In this document: positions 1 through 11,225 of the stretch, in pieces
How the letters are laid out: each line of letters begins with the position of its first letter
Position numbering within the stretch: the first letter of the stretch is position 1
NCBI GenBank assembly: GCA_947650285.1
Contig: CANTFL010000565.1
Span: 124,001-188,000 of the forward strand
Source of the DNA: Hyaloperonospora brassicae
Lineage: Eukaryota; Oomycota; Peronosporomycetes; Peronosporales; Peronosporaceae
DNA: 64,000 nt
Direction: 5' to 3'
Position numbers and translations under genes: made by a program
Notes under the pieces: generated by a model
Databases searched by the model: none
Told to the model about the DNA's origin: nothing
What the model saw: the letters and a program-made list of their open reading frames with translations, nothing else

Positions 1-150
1 AACCTTTTCACTTCGAACAAGTATGCGGGAGGTAGCATATGCGGATGGAGGGGTTAAAAGATGTGCTAGACGGTAGCACATGCTGGTGGATGAGGTTGCA
101 AGATGTGCTAGGAGGTAGCACATGCTGATGGTGGAGTAATGTGTGTGAGT
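1..150 (+). repeat. Tandem repeat, about 42-bp period, three units
   Basis: Units built on AGATGTGCTAG and GGTAGCACATGCTG recur near positions 18, 59 and 101. The same repeat in reverse orientation occurs at 11100-11225 and at 33540-33700. In each case it lies just past the end of the integrase/chromodomain region, so it marks the boundary between pol and the opposite-strand aORF. Confidence 0.8.
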
Positions 151-364
151 ATGGAGACAGTCAATTGAATAACATAACTGAATTATATGGATCGAGAGCG
201 AATCGAAGTTGTGAAGGATGCGAAGAATGAATTTCCAGAGAAAACGATTGCATGACGTAACCAATATTGAAAGAAGATCGAGCTCAAACACCGATTTCAG
301 ACTAAAACGATGGAACAGGCTTGAACTTGTCTTTCAGACGAGGGATCTGCGATCTGAGGTGATT

Positions 365-3005
365 TCAGTAGGCGTTACGGAACTGGTTGCGCCAAGGATC
401 CTCTTGGTCGGCCATGTCCAACGCCTCTACCAAGTTGGCTTGGTCGGCATTATGCCTTAATCCGGGATACTAAACTCGCTCTTCATGAATGTGCGGGTAA
501 TGCAAAAAGAAGGGATCGAGCAAGATATCCAGATCGAAGTGGCCGTCGATCATGCCGCGGAGTCTCGTCTTCAGTAAATTCTTCCAACGCGCTCCAAAAC
601 GAGATCGACGCTGTTTTCGCTGACCCCAAAGCTTAAGGAGGAACCGATTAGATCGTCGTTTGCCGGAGATCTAGGAAACGCGTGCGTTTATTCCCACAGC
701 GCTTGGCGATGAATGGACTCCAATTACAAATAGCAAATGCCCATTTGTGATACCAGCCGGTTAAGGAAAACGAGATCGGGTTCACGGGAATCACAATGTT
801 GTCCCAGGGAGATCGAGCGTATAGAGCCTCAATGTGTCGCCGTGAGATTAGCCCAGACGCCCAAGTCCCCGTAGGTGGATCCCACCCGTGAGATTGATGG
901 GTAAATAAGAAATGTCTGGGCTTGGAATAGTAATGGAACAACAACTCGATCGACATCGTCCTCACGCAAACCATCGCGATCCGTGAGACTGACTAAGGAG
1001 CAATCTCAGAAGCTACTTGGCGGGAAGGTGTCAGAAAATTTGGGGATCCACCGATCCCGAGGTTGCTGAAGTGGTATAAGATCGTCAAAGTCAGCATTCG
1101 CGAGGATTTTGTTAGCCACTGGGCGTTCCAGAATGGTGATGCTGTTGTCGCTATCGGACAAACGGCTGGACGGGTGTGCAGTAAATCCATGGGGCGAACT
1201 AGCGGAGCCGATCTCGCTGGGCGCTTCTTCCGGTAACGACATATCCGCATTTCCAGAATCATCACCATCATCCTAAAGGTCTATTTCGGGAGCAGTCGCA
1301 ACAGAGGCAGTCGAATAGGAAAGATAGCGAGGCTCCTGCTCGGTCGGTGAAGGCGGATATGACGCTTCGACGGGCACAGTTGTCACGGACGGAGCGGAAT
1401 TTGTTGGAGTGGCCGCCGAGGAGTCTGGAGTTGCGGATCGATCGTCCAATCTCGGGTGTCGATGAGCGGCCGATCTGGATTGGGACATTACAGACCGAGT
1501 CAGATCATCCGAGCTAGAGGCAGACCCGGTCGAATCTTCACCTCCCGATCCATCCCCAGAAGCTGCAAGCGGAGACGGAGAAGAAGAATAAAAGGAAGGC
1601 GCGGGTGTAGCCGATCTTGGAAGTCTCTTGGAGGGTGTTGAGGGCCTCAACGATAATAGTCTGGTGCTCGCTAGAGTTACGGAAGAATTCCTGGACTGGA
1701 TTCCGGTTGAACACGCTGGCGCTTGGCTGGCGGAGCAGGCGATCTTGGTCGGGTATAACGGACACGTGATCTCGTCCTCCGGATGGTAGAAGCAGGAGAC
1801 GATCCCACCGAAGTAGCATCTCTGGGGGTTGGATTGGGGGGTCGGATTGAAGGGTCGGAATTGGGGGTCGGATTCGGGGGTCGGATTGGAGGGTCATTGC
1901 AGACGACTGAGACCCGAGTATGGAACTGTTCAGTGTGTCAAGAAGCGCAAGATGATCTGCCACGGCCCGATTCCGATCTTTCTCCGATACTGTCAAGAGG
2001 TTGTAAACCGCAAGATGTTCTGCAAGTTGACGATGGAGGTTGACATTCTCAGCCTGTGAGTGCGCCAGCTGACCTTCCAAAGAGCATAAGTAATCTACTT
2101 GCTGTATAAGATCTCGGATGGAGGCTAAACCCTCTTCGACCTCCACTTGAGATCGAACCAACTCTGTTTTAACTCCAAAACTTTCGCGCTGAGGAGGGAC
2201 TTTTCGGAGGCCAACTGGTCACGCTGATGTCGGAGGGTGTTGCGATCCGCTCGGAGAGACCGGACCTGTGCGTTCACGGTCCTCATCTGCTGCACTAAGC
2301 GGTTCAGGTATGGACCACTAGCGCGTAACAACTCGTTAAACTGAAGAATCGTCTCCGACGGATCGCGACGGGTCCGAAGCTCCAGCCGGCAGTCTCTCAA
2401 AGAATGAGCGGCATCGACATACCGGCATTGAATTAAGTCGTAACGACGCTGAATGAAAGAGACACATGGGGCGGCCGATCGGTACAGATAATTGATCTCT
2501 TCTTGCAGACGATCTCCGCGCGCGACAACCTTTGGTGTGACTGCTGAAGCGCGTGGATAGTATCGTCTTAGCTGCGGAAAGTGGCCTCCGATCCCATAGA
2601 TATGAGATCGTCGCCAACGTAAGACTAAAGTAGTCGGCGGAAACTCTCTGGACGTGCTCGTTGGACATCCAATATTGGAGTGGACCCACGAAGAAGCCCA
2701 CTAGTGGCCTGTGTGTCGGACCGAAATGCGTCAAGAGGAGCTGACGAGGTGAGAGGGGCGATCGACTTCATCGGGCAGTATGGGGATCCCACGGGAATCG
2801 GTAACGATCCGACCGGATCGAGATGACTGGGGAACCCAGGCCGATCTAGAACTGCGGGAATACGTCCCCCTTAATCGGGAGATTTGGGCAGCGGAGGCGA
2901 CTTGGCCGGACCGGAATGTCCTAAGGACCTAGGCCGATTCGAAATTGTGGGAGCATGCCCCCCGTGATCTGGCGAGCCGGACAGCCGATCTCGATCCGGA
3001 GACAT
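365..3005 (-). pseudogene. Opposite-strand ORF (aORF) of element 0, coiled-coil protein of unknown function, frameshifted
   Basis: Read on the minus strand, antisense to the element's pol direction. An ATG at 3005-3003 starts MSPDRDRLSGSPDH, a Pro/Ser/Asp-rich stretch. About 2400-2125 encodes a long heptad-like coiled coil (LRADRNTLRHQRDQLASEK), 2161-1850 a second helical stretch, and 1650-1273 a Ser/Thr/Pro-rich region. At 974-650 there is KPRHFLFTHQSHGWDPP followed by a Trp/Phe-rich block. At 640-430 comes RWKNLLKTRLRGMIDG and then DLDILLDPFF, with an apparent end at 365. Frames shift several times, so this copy is dead. The C-terminal block matches element A's plus-strand gene (18016-18533) and the N-terminal block matches 32970-33090, which argues for an ancestral protein-coding gene. 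I do not recognise a named family. The start was chosen because the SPDR motif is shared with the B copy. Confidence 0.65.
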
Positions 3006-3142
3006 AAACACAGTGGAATTATCCGAGAGGATCGGTCAAGTAGGGAGACGCGTCGGGGAGGTCATGAGATGGACTTGATTGCTTGGAACGAAGTTGATTA
3101 ATGACTGGGCCGAAGCCAATTGCTGCCCAAACGGACTTCAGT

Positions 3143-3154
3143 ACAGGGGGCGGT
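3143..3154 (+). other. Polypurine tract before LTR B1
   Basis: ACAGGGGGCGGT lies immediately upstream of the TGTGGTAAAG start of the LTR, the expected site of plus-strand priming. It marks this LTR as the 3' LTR of element 0. Confidence 0.65.
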
Positions 3155-5005
3155 TGTGGTAAAGTCAATAACCAAATGATAGGACGTGGATCGGTGACCA
3201 ACCAGATAAGGTGTCACTTGCTGATGGAAAATGGGACCATGGGACCTGGTGATATAATAAGGGATTGGAGGCGATCCCAACGGAGAAAGACGACCTGATC
3301 TAACTGTTGTCATACTGATGGGTATGGAACGATCTGAGACGGGGCGCGGAAAGGGATGATTTCCACGCTACAATCTGGGAAAATGAATGATTTAAACGGT
3401 GCGATCTGAGACAAGGGACCGGATTGCACCAAACAACCGATCTGAAGCAGAACTACTGTGGGAAATGTGCATCGGGGACCAGGCGATGTGAGGTGACTCT
3501 GTGACGAAGGTGTAATATCCTGCAGATGGGTGACACTCTTTACCGGTCTCCCAGAGGGAGTACTGATTCAGGTTAAGTATGGCCCGATCTGGAAGTGTGG
3601 ATGTTTGTGGGAGCCCGAGGGACCGTTGTAAGAACTACGGATGGTCCCATTGAGCAGATAAACCCGTAAGGATGGTATCGGAGTACGCTCAATGGAAAAA
3701 ATAACATATATGGCCAGATTGTACCGTGTCGATCTCAACGATCTCGAATTGGACCCCAGATCGGTCATGTTCCCTGCTGAATATGGATATATCGGAGATG
3801 CTGCTGTTGAATCGGGATAAACATGCTTGCCAAAGAGATATGTCGCAAAAGTTCGGACCGAAAGAGCCAGCCGAAGCCGGTCGAATTGACGTCGCAAAAT
3901 GCATTTCGACACTTTCTACATTTTGGACTATTTTGGACTTTTCGGCACTAAAATTTGGTATTTGGTACCGTATTTGGAATTTGGTCTCATTTGGTGTCTA
4001 GGTACGATATCGGGAGTATTGGCGCTATCTTTGGGGCACAGACCACGAAATTTCGACACGTGTTCAAGGGAGCCGTCAAGCTTAAAGGTTATATCAGTTT
4101 GGTGAGTGAACTACAGTTTGGAATAGGCTTAAGGATAGGTTGGCTATTAATTTGGTTGGTTAATAAACAGACTTGAACTCTACTTCTTCTGCGCACGACG
4201 CGCGTTCCTCCCCTCTTCTCCGGGCAAGATTGATTTTGCTTCTCCGGCGGGTCAAGTCACGCTTGTTACAGGGACACAGAAGATCTATCTTGGATTGTTG
4301 GCCAAGATCGGGAAGAGCGATCTCGGGATATCTGGCCCGGATCGATCAAGTACTCACACTCAACTCAACTGCTAGGGTAGCAGCAAACAACAACACAGGA
4401 AAAGGATCTTCATTACAAGATTGCAAGACGGCTCAAGTGGTCAGAAGATCTGGACAAGGAGCTCAAGACAAGACCGAGCAAAACCGAGACGATCTACCGG
4501 ACAGATCGGCGTGTTTCATTTTGGCGAAACAAGACACCAATCCGCCCAAATTGCGCACTTCCAGCAAGATCGGCCGATCCCGAGACCAAATCGGACCGAT
4601 CCCAAGGCAAGATCGACGCAAGACTATCATTTGCTTAGTGAAGATTTCCGCACAGCGAAGACCCCGATCCCGAAGACGAATCGAGATCGGTACGATTCAA
4701 GATCGAGATCGCGACGCTTCCAGAAAGAGATCACCCCGACTCAAGATCAAGATCGCAGAACCCCCGTTCGTGGTGTGAAGATTTCCGCACCGGAAGCAAA
4801 CTATCAACCCGACCTCTCAGCGAGATCGACATCTCCCAAGGCCGTTACGAAGAGCTCATTCCAGCCCAACCGACGGGTACACATGGTGAGCACAAGGCTA
4901 TACAACAAGGTACGGATCGGAGTACCCCCTCCGTGAGTCGGCAAGTCTGCGTAAGTAGAAGATCGACACTCACACAAGAGATTTTGTGAGCTCGACTTCA
5001 ACACA
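3155..5005 (+). mobile_element. LTR B1 (3' LTR of element 0), 1851 bp
   Basis: It starts TGTGGTAAAG and ends CAACACA. It is homologous over its length, in opposite orientation, to 45852-47727 (LTR B2) and to the two halves of LTR B3 (29270-30295 and 32163-32817). The final 800 bp is GATC-rich. All reading frames here (for example 4173-4936 plus) are open by chance and reappear in the other LTR copies without conserved reading; I do not call genes in it. Confidence 0.85.
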
Positions 5006-5035
5006 ATTGTATATAGCGGATTTCATTGGGTCTTA

Positions 5036-6400
5036 GTGGGAGATTCCATCTGCGAGGTGCGCATCGTGAAGACCAAGGACGAGTTGTGCTCGGCAGTCAC
5101 AGGCGACAGAGAGGACGTGAGATCGAACATCCCAGGACCACTACAGACGTATTTCGAAGCTGCTATGAGACGCTTTCGACAAGAGCAGCGTGAACAATCT
5201 CGCCAAGCAGTCTATCGATACTCAGACAGTGCGACGTGCGAGGAAGCAGGAGGACAAACGTCCCGGATGTCGAGATGGAATCGGTCGGATATCGGCAAGA
5301 CAGATCGAATACACGTTACCCGAGAGGAGACTTTGACAACTCCGAGCATGACGATTTTGGACGGCCACTGGTAGCGGCTACGGGAACGGCGCCAGGTGGT
5401 GGACTTAGCGCTCCGCGTATTCTGATGTTCGCGATCGCGGATCTGAAGGAATTTAATGGAAAATCAGGGTTGAAGATTGGGCCAGGAGCTGGATCATCAA
5501 GGTCAAGTCCGCATCTTACGGGACCAAGCTCCAGACGAAGAAAAGTGCCTAGTTTTTGGAGATCTGCTCACGGGTCTGCACGAAACTGGTATAACCAGCT
5601 GAGCCGATCTACTCGCCGCTCATGCAAGGACGCTTTGGAAAGATTTCTCGTGCAATATAAAGGCTATGGCATGTCGGTTGGAAGGCAGTACTACTACCTA
5701 CTTAAGCCATCCGAGAAATAGTCATTGGAGTATATGTACCGTTCGAATGTAGCAGCGATTAGTGCAAAGATACGAAATCGAGACGGATCGCGGGACATAA
5801 GCCGTGAACATGTAAGGCAATTAGTCGGGATCTTGATGAGCGATATCTGGCTAATCAATTGACTTTGCTCAGGTTGAAAGACGCAGATGACATGGAAGAG
5901 ACGTTACGCGCTTTACAGCGTATGGAAAACAGACGAGCTCAAGCATCTACAGGACCAAACGAATTCCGATCGTGATCTACACCAATATTCCCTCAAACAC
6001 CGGCGAAGCCGGTTCGCGCAGTAAGAGCTCCTGATAAAAACATCGAGAATAGTGTATCAGATTCAGATCTCAGCAGATCGAACGGGGAAGAAGAACATCG
6101 GTATGGGTTTGTGGCCGCGACCTCAGATCGGTTTAAAGATTTGGAAGACCAAGAGGCGAATCCTGGTGAGAAGCGCCTGGAAGGCAGTGCGGATCGCATC
6201 ACGCTGTTTAAAGCGTGTACCCACTGCGGTTCGAAAAGGTATGACGATCGTTGGTGATGGAAGCGATCAACGTGCCAGAAGTGTCGCCGCAAAGTGCATC
6301 CGCCGGACAAGTGCCTGCATGTGTTGCAGCGTGTGGATATATATAGGACCGTGGAAAATGCCCCATAGAGGAATTCTACAACCTTATCCGTAAGTGTTAT
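5036..6400 (+). pseudogene. gag: gag pseudogene of C-prime (capsid-like domain and two CCHC knuckles)
   Basis: The capsid-type region is visible as IADLKEFNGKSGLK (about 5440), then ARNWYNQLSRSTR and ALERFLVQYKGYGMSVGRQYY (5580-5700), the retrotransposon gag pattern. Two zinc knuckles follow at 6215-6315: CTHCGSKRYDDRW, whose expected Cys codon is a stop, and CQKCRRKVHPPDKC, a proper C-x2-C-x4-H-x4-C. At least three frameshifts break the frame. Long minus-strand ORFs here (for example 6415-5993) are shadows. Confidence 0.8.
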
Positions 6401-6732
6401 GAACCGAGCAAGCATGACATAATGTCACAGCCCCAAATTATTAGATGTTAAACGATGACTCTCGCCAGGTTTGAATCTGATACGAGATGAGTGATCTAGG
6501 CTTTACATTTGTGCACTTCTTGAAAGGAAAAAGAGAGATCAAGAGTTTAACGATCCGATCGATCCGATCGCTATAATACATGGTGATTCTGGTTTTGTCT
6601 CTTCGATCTTGAGTGTGAGAACAGTAAACGAATATAATGGATCTCTTATGAAAATGTAACTCGATCTCGCCTTTTGAAAGTATTGTATTCCAGGAAGCTG
6701 GTTGAAACAAGCGAAGGCTGTAGGCAAGATCA

Positions 6733-7080
6733 ACTACGAGAAAGCCACTATGTTGTTTGACTCCGGCGCGGAAGCATCAATCTTATACACTGCCTTTTTT
6801 CAAGGTGGGTTGTGTGAGTGACGAAAGTCGGACGCAAGTGTGTATTGGGATCGGGGAGAATGTCTACCTGACGGTGGGACGAACTAAGATCAAGGTTACG
6901 TTGGACGGATCGTTAGTATACTACTTCGACGTATGGGTCGAAGATGAAGCAGGAAAGGAAGCCATACTGAGGATGGATTCCATGGTTCCGGAAGGTATCC
7001 GTTTAGATCTAGCTGGTGGAACACTATGTCTGCCGGACGAAGTCCAGATCAGTTTAGCAGGACGAAGAACACCGTAAAGA
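6733..7080 (+). pseudogene. Aspartic protease domain of C-prime
   Basis: FDSGAEAS at about 6756 is the retropepsin D-S/T-G active-site motif. After one frameshift, EAILRMDSMVPEGIRLDLA (about 6957-7015) corresponds to the second conserved segment, usually a GMDF-like motif. The domain would process the Gag-Pol polyprotein. It is broken by a frameshift between the two halves. The same domain is at 49564-49910 (minus, mirror copy) and 24260-24710 (element A). Confidence 0.75.
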
Positions 7081-8033
7081 TTGGATACATCGGCGATAAA
7101 TCTTCCCGATGAATATTTAAGTATCTCGGCAGGCAAGTCGACAAAAAATAGGATCGGAATTAATCCTCCGGGGTCCAAACTTTGAGTGAAGCGAGATGTA
7201 GCCTAGGTGCCTATGGTGACGGCCGGACCGGGCAAGATTATGTTCTTGCAGCTTACAAGCGAGAATACACACGATCTGGTGCCAAAATATGGTGTCCCGC
7301 TGGCCTTGTGGATGACGGAGAACATGAAACCTCGGTCTCCAGGATATGTGTCGGTTGGATCGAGACGGTATAACAAAAAGGCAGACGATAGCCTACAAAG
7401 ATACGGTAGAGCGGGAAGCGGAAGAAATCGAAACACACGCGGGACCACTGGTAGATCATCCGGATTACACAAGGCCGATGCGGATTTTAACTTGACCTGA
7501 GAAAACAAAAGACGTCAAGGACCCCGCTGAGATCGAAGCGCGATCTCAACCGGACTGTGGAGAGATCGAGGCGCGATACGGTTCAACTGTAACGTTACGG
7601 TTGAGATTTATTAAGATTACGCTAAACAAGAAGACGAATATGGTAGAGATAGGAGTCTGTGAAAACGTCATGTGTGGTAAAATCTGTTAGCAAGGCCCGT
7701 GAAAATTAAGAGAAGAAGACAAGGCTATAGATCATGGATTAAGTTGATGGGACCTGGCAGATCGATCCTATCAACAAGCGCAATGAGCCGGCGTAGTTCC
7801 GAGCGACGGGGACGCGAAGGAAGAAGAGCCTTGTTCTCTACCAGTGTATTGTCATAAAGGAGGTGAGTTATTCGCGGAAAATCTCGAAAAGCTCCTGGCG
7901 GTACTTTCAGAGGTGGCAAAATCGTCGACAGAAATAAACACTGATGATGTCTAATTTGGAAATCCTGGTGTTCCATTAACCGAAGCTCAAGAAGGTTTGC
8001 GACACTTAATATGGAAAACAAGCATCTGTTGAT
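7081..8033 (+). pseudogene. Protease-RT linker region of C-prime, function unknown
   Basis: A block of about 100 residues, conserved among the copies, lies between protease and RT. Here it reads KIMFLQLTSENTHDLVPKYG, then PLALWMTENMKPRSPGYVSV, then GSRRYNKK (7207-7500). Equivalent blocks are at 24115-23864 and 24263-24009 in element A and 44336-44040 in B. The rest of the interval is degenerate and GATC-rich. I know no function; it may be a spacer or dimerisation segment of Pol. Confidence 0.55.
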
Positions 8034-9480
8034 TTGAAAAGGCAATTCTTTACCCCGGCCTCACGCGTTGCTGAATGCGATATCGATGTCGGTGACGCAA
8101 ATCCGATTGCACAGCGTGTACGGCCGGTTGCACCCAAGTTTCAGGAGAAGTTGGCAGACCTACCCAAGGCATTGTTGTCGGCAAAAATCGTTCGACCTTC
8201 GATGTCGCCATGGGCGTCGCCAATAGTCGTGATCATCAAGCAAAACGCCGAAGACATCAGGGTGATGTATTGTTTATAGGCGGGTAAATCAGCTAACACG
8301 GCTGATGGTTTACTCCATACCCCATATCAGCGAGCTGCTGCAAGATATGGACAAGGCATCGTGGGGTTGCTCCTTGATATGGCTAATGGATTTTGGGTGG
8401 TAGAAATGACCGAACGGGCCAGGATGATTTCTGCATTCATTGCCCCTTCAGGTGTATTCGAGGGGTTAAGGATGCCGTTTGGGTTGAAGAACGTCCTACA
8501 AATTTACCAGCGGATGATTGATAACGCTTTGTTTACTAACTAAGATATAGACAAGAATATAATTTTTACCGCAACGGGTTAACTCAAGTTTACAGACGTG
8601 TTTACAAAAGGATAACAAGAGATAGATAGATCGCTATCCGTGCTGGGCCCGCGATCATGCAATGACAACGTATTGATATCATCTGCTAAATGGGCCTCTC
8701 TATACGACAAGATAGAACGATTGATAGCCGTAAGTGATCGACAAATTATATATCAATCAGCTTGGCCAGATGTTTCCGGGGACTGTATAAAGTAGACTAT
8801 TTGGGACATTAGATACCAGAAGCTAGTTTGGAAGCCAACCCTAAGGATCTGGAAAATTTCAAAAGTCTTCCATTTCCTACTTCGCTGAATCCCATGCAGT
8901 CATTATTGTGCATTATAATTATCATATTTTTTTTCATCGAGGATTTTGTAATTTACGCATCAGTGCTAAACGAGTTGGTGGAGACCGAGCATTATAAAAT
9001 CAAATAAATTGACGTCGGTTATACAACCAGCACGAAGCCTATCAAAGAGGACCGCGATCCATATGTGGAGGAACGTAACGAGCGCGATCTGAAGAACTAA
9101 AAACCGGTGGAAAAGGCTACGATTATACTCACCATGTTGAAATCCAAGGCCGCTACCGCTCTGATCTGTAAGCACTTTGACCCAGATCGGATACGGGTGA
9201 TCATAGTTTATGCAAGCAAGTATGCATTATCGACCTCACTCTGCTGGAATACGATGATGAGATATAATGACCGGTGACAATAGTTGAGCCGCATTCTTAA
9301 GCCTGATGAGAGTAACAATGGCATGGTGGAGAAAGACATGTTAACCCTGCTCGAAATTTTTGAATGTGCGCTTCCTAATGTTGAAATCTTTATAGTTTAA
9401 AGTCCTCAATCGATGTTCACTCCTGGCTCAGTTATTCCAATCTTCGGGTCTCAATGGTTGGGTTAGGGGATGGGCCGCGT
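8034..9480 (+). pseudogene. pol: Reverse transcriptase and first RNase H domain of C-prime
   Basis: RT fingers and palm read SPWASPIVVIIKQNAEDIR (about 8200), LLDMANGFWVVEMTERARM (8367-8425, containing the first catalytic Asp) and MPFGLKNVLQIYQRMIDNAL (8472-8535). The YxDD region has become DIDKN (about 8545), so the second catalytic aspartate is lost. RNase H follows at 9120-9480 with KHFDPDRIRVIIVYASKYAL. Tyr stands where the usual first catalytic Asp (DAS) should be, as in the other A/B/C-family copies. Several stops and frameshifts are present. The mirror copy at 48607-47728 shares these lesions up to about 8385. Confidence 0.8.
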
Positions 9481-9639
9481 TGCTGTCGAGTTGGACTTAC
9501 GAGGTTAGAAGATGTGAGGATAGGGATGATAAATTACTCAATACCCATGTGGACAGCATGATCCCTCGATCCGAGGTGTACTTGATGCTAATCGCTATCG
9601 CTGCATATAGGCATCCGAGACTAACTTTAATAATGCCAA

Positions 9640-10300
9640 TGCCTACGGTGGAATCAGACGAGAATCGTCTGGTGATCAGTTTTGACGGATCAGCTCGGGT
9701 TACAAGAAAGAGTGGGGAATACAGCGCGATCGTGTGGGTACTACAAAAATGGACTATTGCAGCATCATGCATCAGAACATGCGATGATTTTTACAGTAAT
9801 TGCAGCTGAATATCGCGGTCAATTGCTTGGATTAAATCTGTTCGATACAAATGAGTTTACGGATCATCATATGCGGCAATTCCAACTTGGTGATCCGCTA
9901 GATGCGGGGTGAGACTGACTTCAAGGAGCCGAGGTTACAGCTATTACGACACAGGGCAATGCAGAGTATCCAGTCGCGAACAAATACAATTTTCCAACCC
10001 CTAAACGGGAATGAAAACAAATAAGGATCGATTAGAAAGTTAAGATTTGCAACAGGAGATCGGTACGATTGTCACCCCAGACTCAAATATACAAGACCGA
10101 TATCATTAAATGGTTCAAAGGAAATGATTGTCCCAAAACATTCAGAGCTAGTGGTAAAAGAATGGCTGCGATCACTCGATCAACGTTACGAAGACGCCTG
10201 AGGCCTGAGGTGCTACGCGAAGAATTAGTACAACAGTTTCGAATTGAGCGAATCAAGCAGGCTCAAGAGGACAAAGATTTGATCGCTATTTGGTTGTGAA
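9640..10300 (+). pseudogene. Second RNase H domain of C-prime
   Basis: LVISFDGSARVTRKSGEYSA (about 9667-9730) followed by AAEYRGQLLGLNLF (9800-9845) is the D...E pattern of an additional RNase H of the plant/archaeal type, here placed between the retroviral-type RNase H and integrase. The remainder to 10300 (RASGKRMAAITRSTLRRRLR) leads into the integrase linker. The domain is disrupted. Elements E2 and A carry the same domain, so it belongs to the lineage. Confidence 0.65.
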
Positions 10301-10361
10301 TGTACATCAGATGAACTATGAAGATGCATAAACTTGTTCTCGGATAGATCCAGATTATGAC

Positions 10362-11094
10362 GTGGAAGAGAAAGGGTTGCTATTTTTTTATTCCAGATCC
10401 TCGAGGCCATCGGGAGATCGAACAGATGTGATTCGCCTCGTGGTTTTTGGACTGTTGCACCGCGATTTTTTCCATCCTTATCACAATAGTCTGGAAGAAG
10501 TCCACCAAGGGATTGAAAGGACTTACCACCGAGTCCGACTTATTTCCATTTGAGAGGGTTGTATTGAAGCGTCCAACAGCATATGGGCGAGTGAGTATGT
10601 TGTACTACGGGAAAGGGGCTTCTTTCGATCTCTGGGGGGGGTCGCCAGGTAATGTGCAAGCCCCACACCCATTTTATATTATTGAAAAGGAGCATAAACC
10701 TTTATGTAAGTCGTTTAAAGGGAACACAAAGTTACTGTTTTAGTTGGGTCTATACTCGGAATATGTGGTGGTAAAAGATGGCGCATCCAGATCGGCGCTT
10801 AAAATTTCTGAAGGATACGACGAGCGCGTGTTTTGTTAGTTTGGAGCAAGTGAAGTAATACGGCATGATTGGGAACCTATATTCATGTCATATTTCATCC
10901 GGGAATTTAAGGAGATCGCCGGACAATTTTAACGTGCTGCTGTGGCTTATCGCTCTCGAGTAAATGCCACAACAGAGTGAATAGTGCAGATACTGAATCG
11001 AGCCATCAATTTGTATGTCAAAATGTGGATCAAAATAATTGTGATAAATACGCTAAAAGTTTATCGTGTGTGACCAATGCGGCACAAGATGACG
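10362..11094 (+). pseudogene. Integrase fragment of C-prime
   Basis: HRDFFHPYHNSLEEVHQGIE (about 10463-10525) is the HHCC zinc-binding half. VIRHDWEPIFMSYF (about 10855-10900) carries the second catalytic Asp of the DDE core. The copy ends in sequence equivalent to the end of the core (TNAAQDD at about 11075-11094), then switches to an inverted element. GPY/F and chromodomain are missing. Confidence 0.7.
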
Positions 11095-11099
11095 TAGCT

Positions 11100-11225
11100 C
11101 CATCCACCAGCATGAACAACCTCCTAGCACATCTTGTCACCCCATCCTTTAGCGTATGCTACCACCTAGCACACCTTGCAACCCTATTCATCAGCCGATA
11201 CCGCCTCCCAGCATATCTGCCCAGA
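11100..11225 (-). repeat. 42-bp tandem repeat after E2 pol
   Basis: CCTAGCACATCTTG, CCTAGCACACCTTG and CCCAGCATATCTGC recur at about 42-bp steps. This is the reverse complement of the repeat at 1-150, placed just downstream of the chromodomain in pol direction. Confidence 0.75.

Larger units (their letters stand above)
1..5005 (+). mobile_element. 3' part of a Gypsy-like LTR element (element 0), truncated by window start
   Basis: In plus orientation the parts run: 42-bp tandem repeats, an opposite-strand coiled-coil gene (aORF), a polypurine tract and a 1.85-kb LTR. This is the same order as the 3' ends of elements A and B further right, so the pol genes are expected upstream of base 1, outside the window. 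The LTR is followed directly by gag sequence of another element, so element 0 appears to have inserted into, or been joined to, the gag of C-prime. No target duplication can be tested because the 5' end is not here. Confidence 0.7.
5006..11094 (+). mobile_element. C-prime: Gypsy internal region (gag to integrase), both ends lost
   Basis: Plus-strand gag, protease, linker, RT, RNase H, second RNase H and part of integrase follow in the family's normal order. The 5' end abuts LTR B1 inside the gag N-terminus. The 3' end stops inside the integrase core at about 11094, where an oppositely oriented element begins. From 5262 to 8385 it is almost identical to the reverse complement of 48256-51379, including shared stops and frameshifts. 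Outside that tract the two copies are clearly diverged. Confidence 0.85.

Noticed and set aside
4173..4936. 201- and 171-codon plus-strand ORFs in LTR B1
   Set aside because: They lie wholly inside the LTR. Equivalent positions in LTR B2 and B3 are open only in pieces, as expected for low-stop GATC-rich DNA.
5993..6415. 140-codon minus-strand ORF, repeated at 50226-50648 on the plus strand
   Set aside because: It is antisense to the gag zinc-knuckle region, and its repetition only reflects the near-identical inverted tract. No independent conservation in element A or B.
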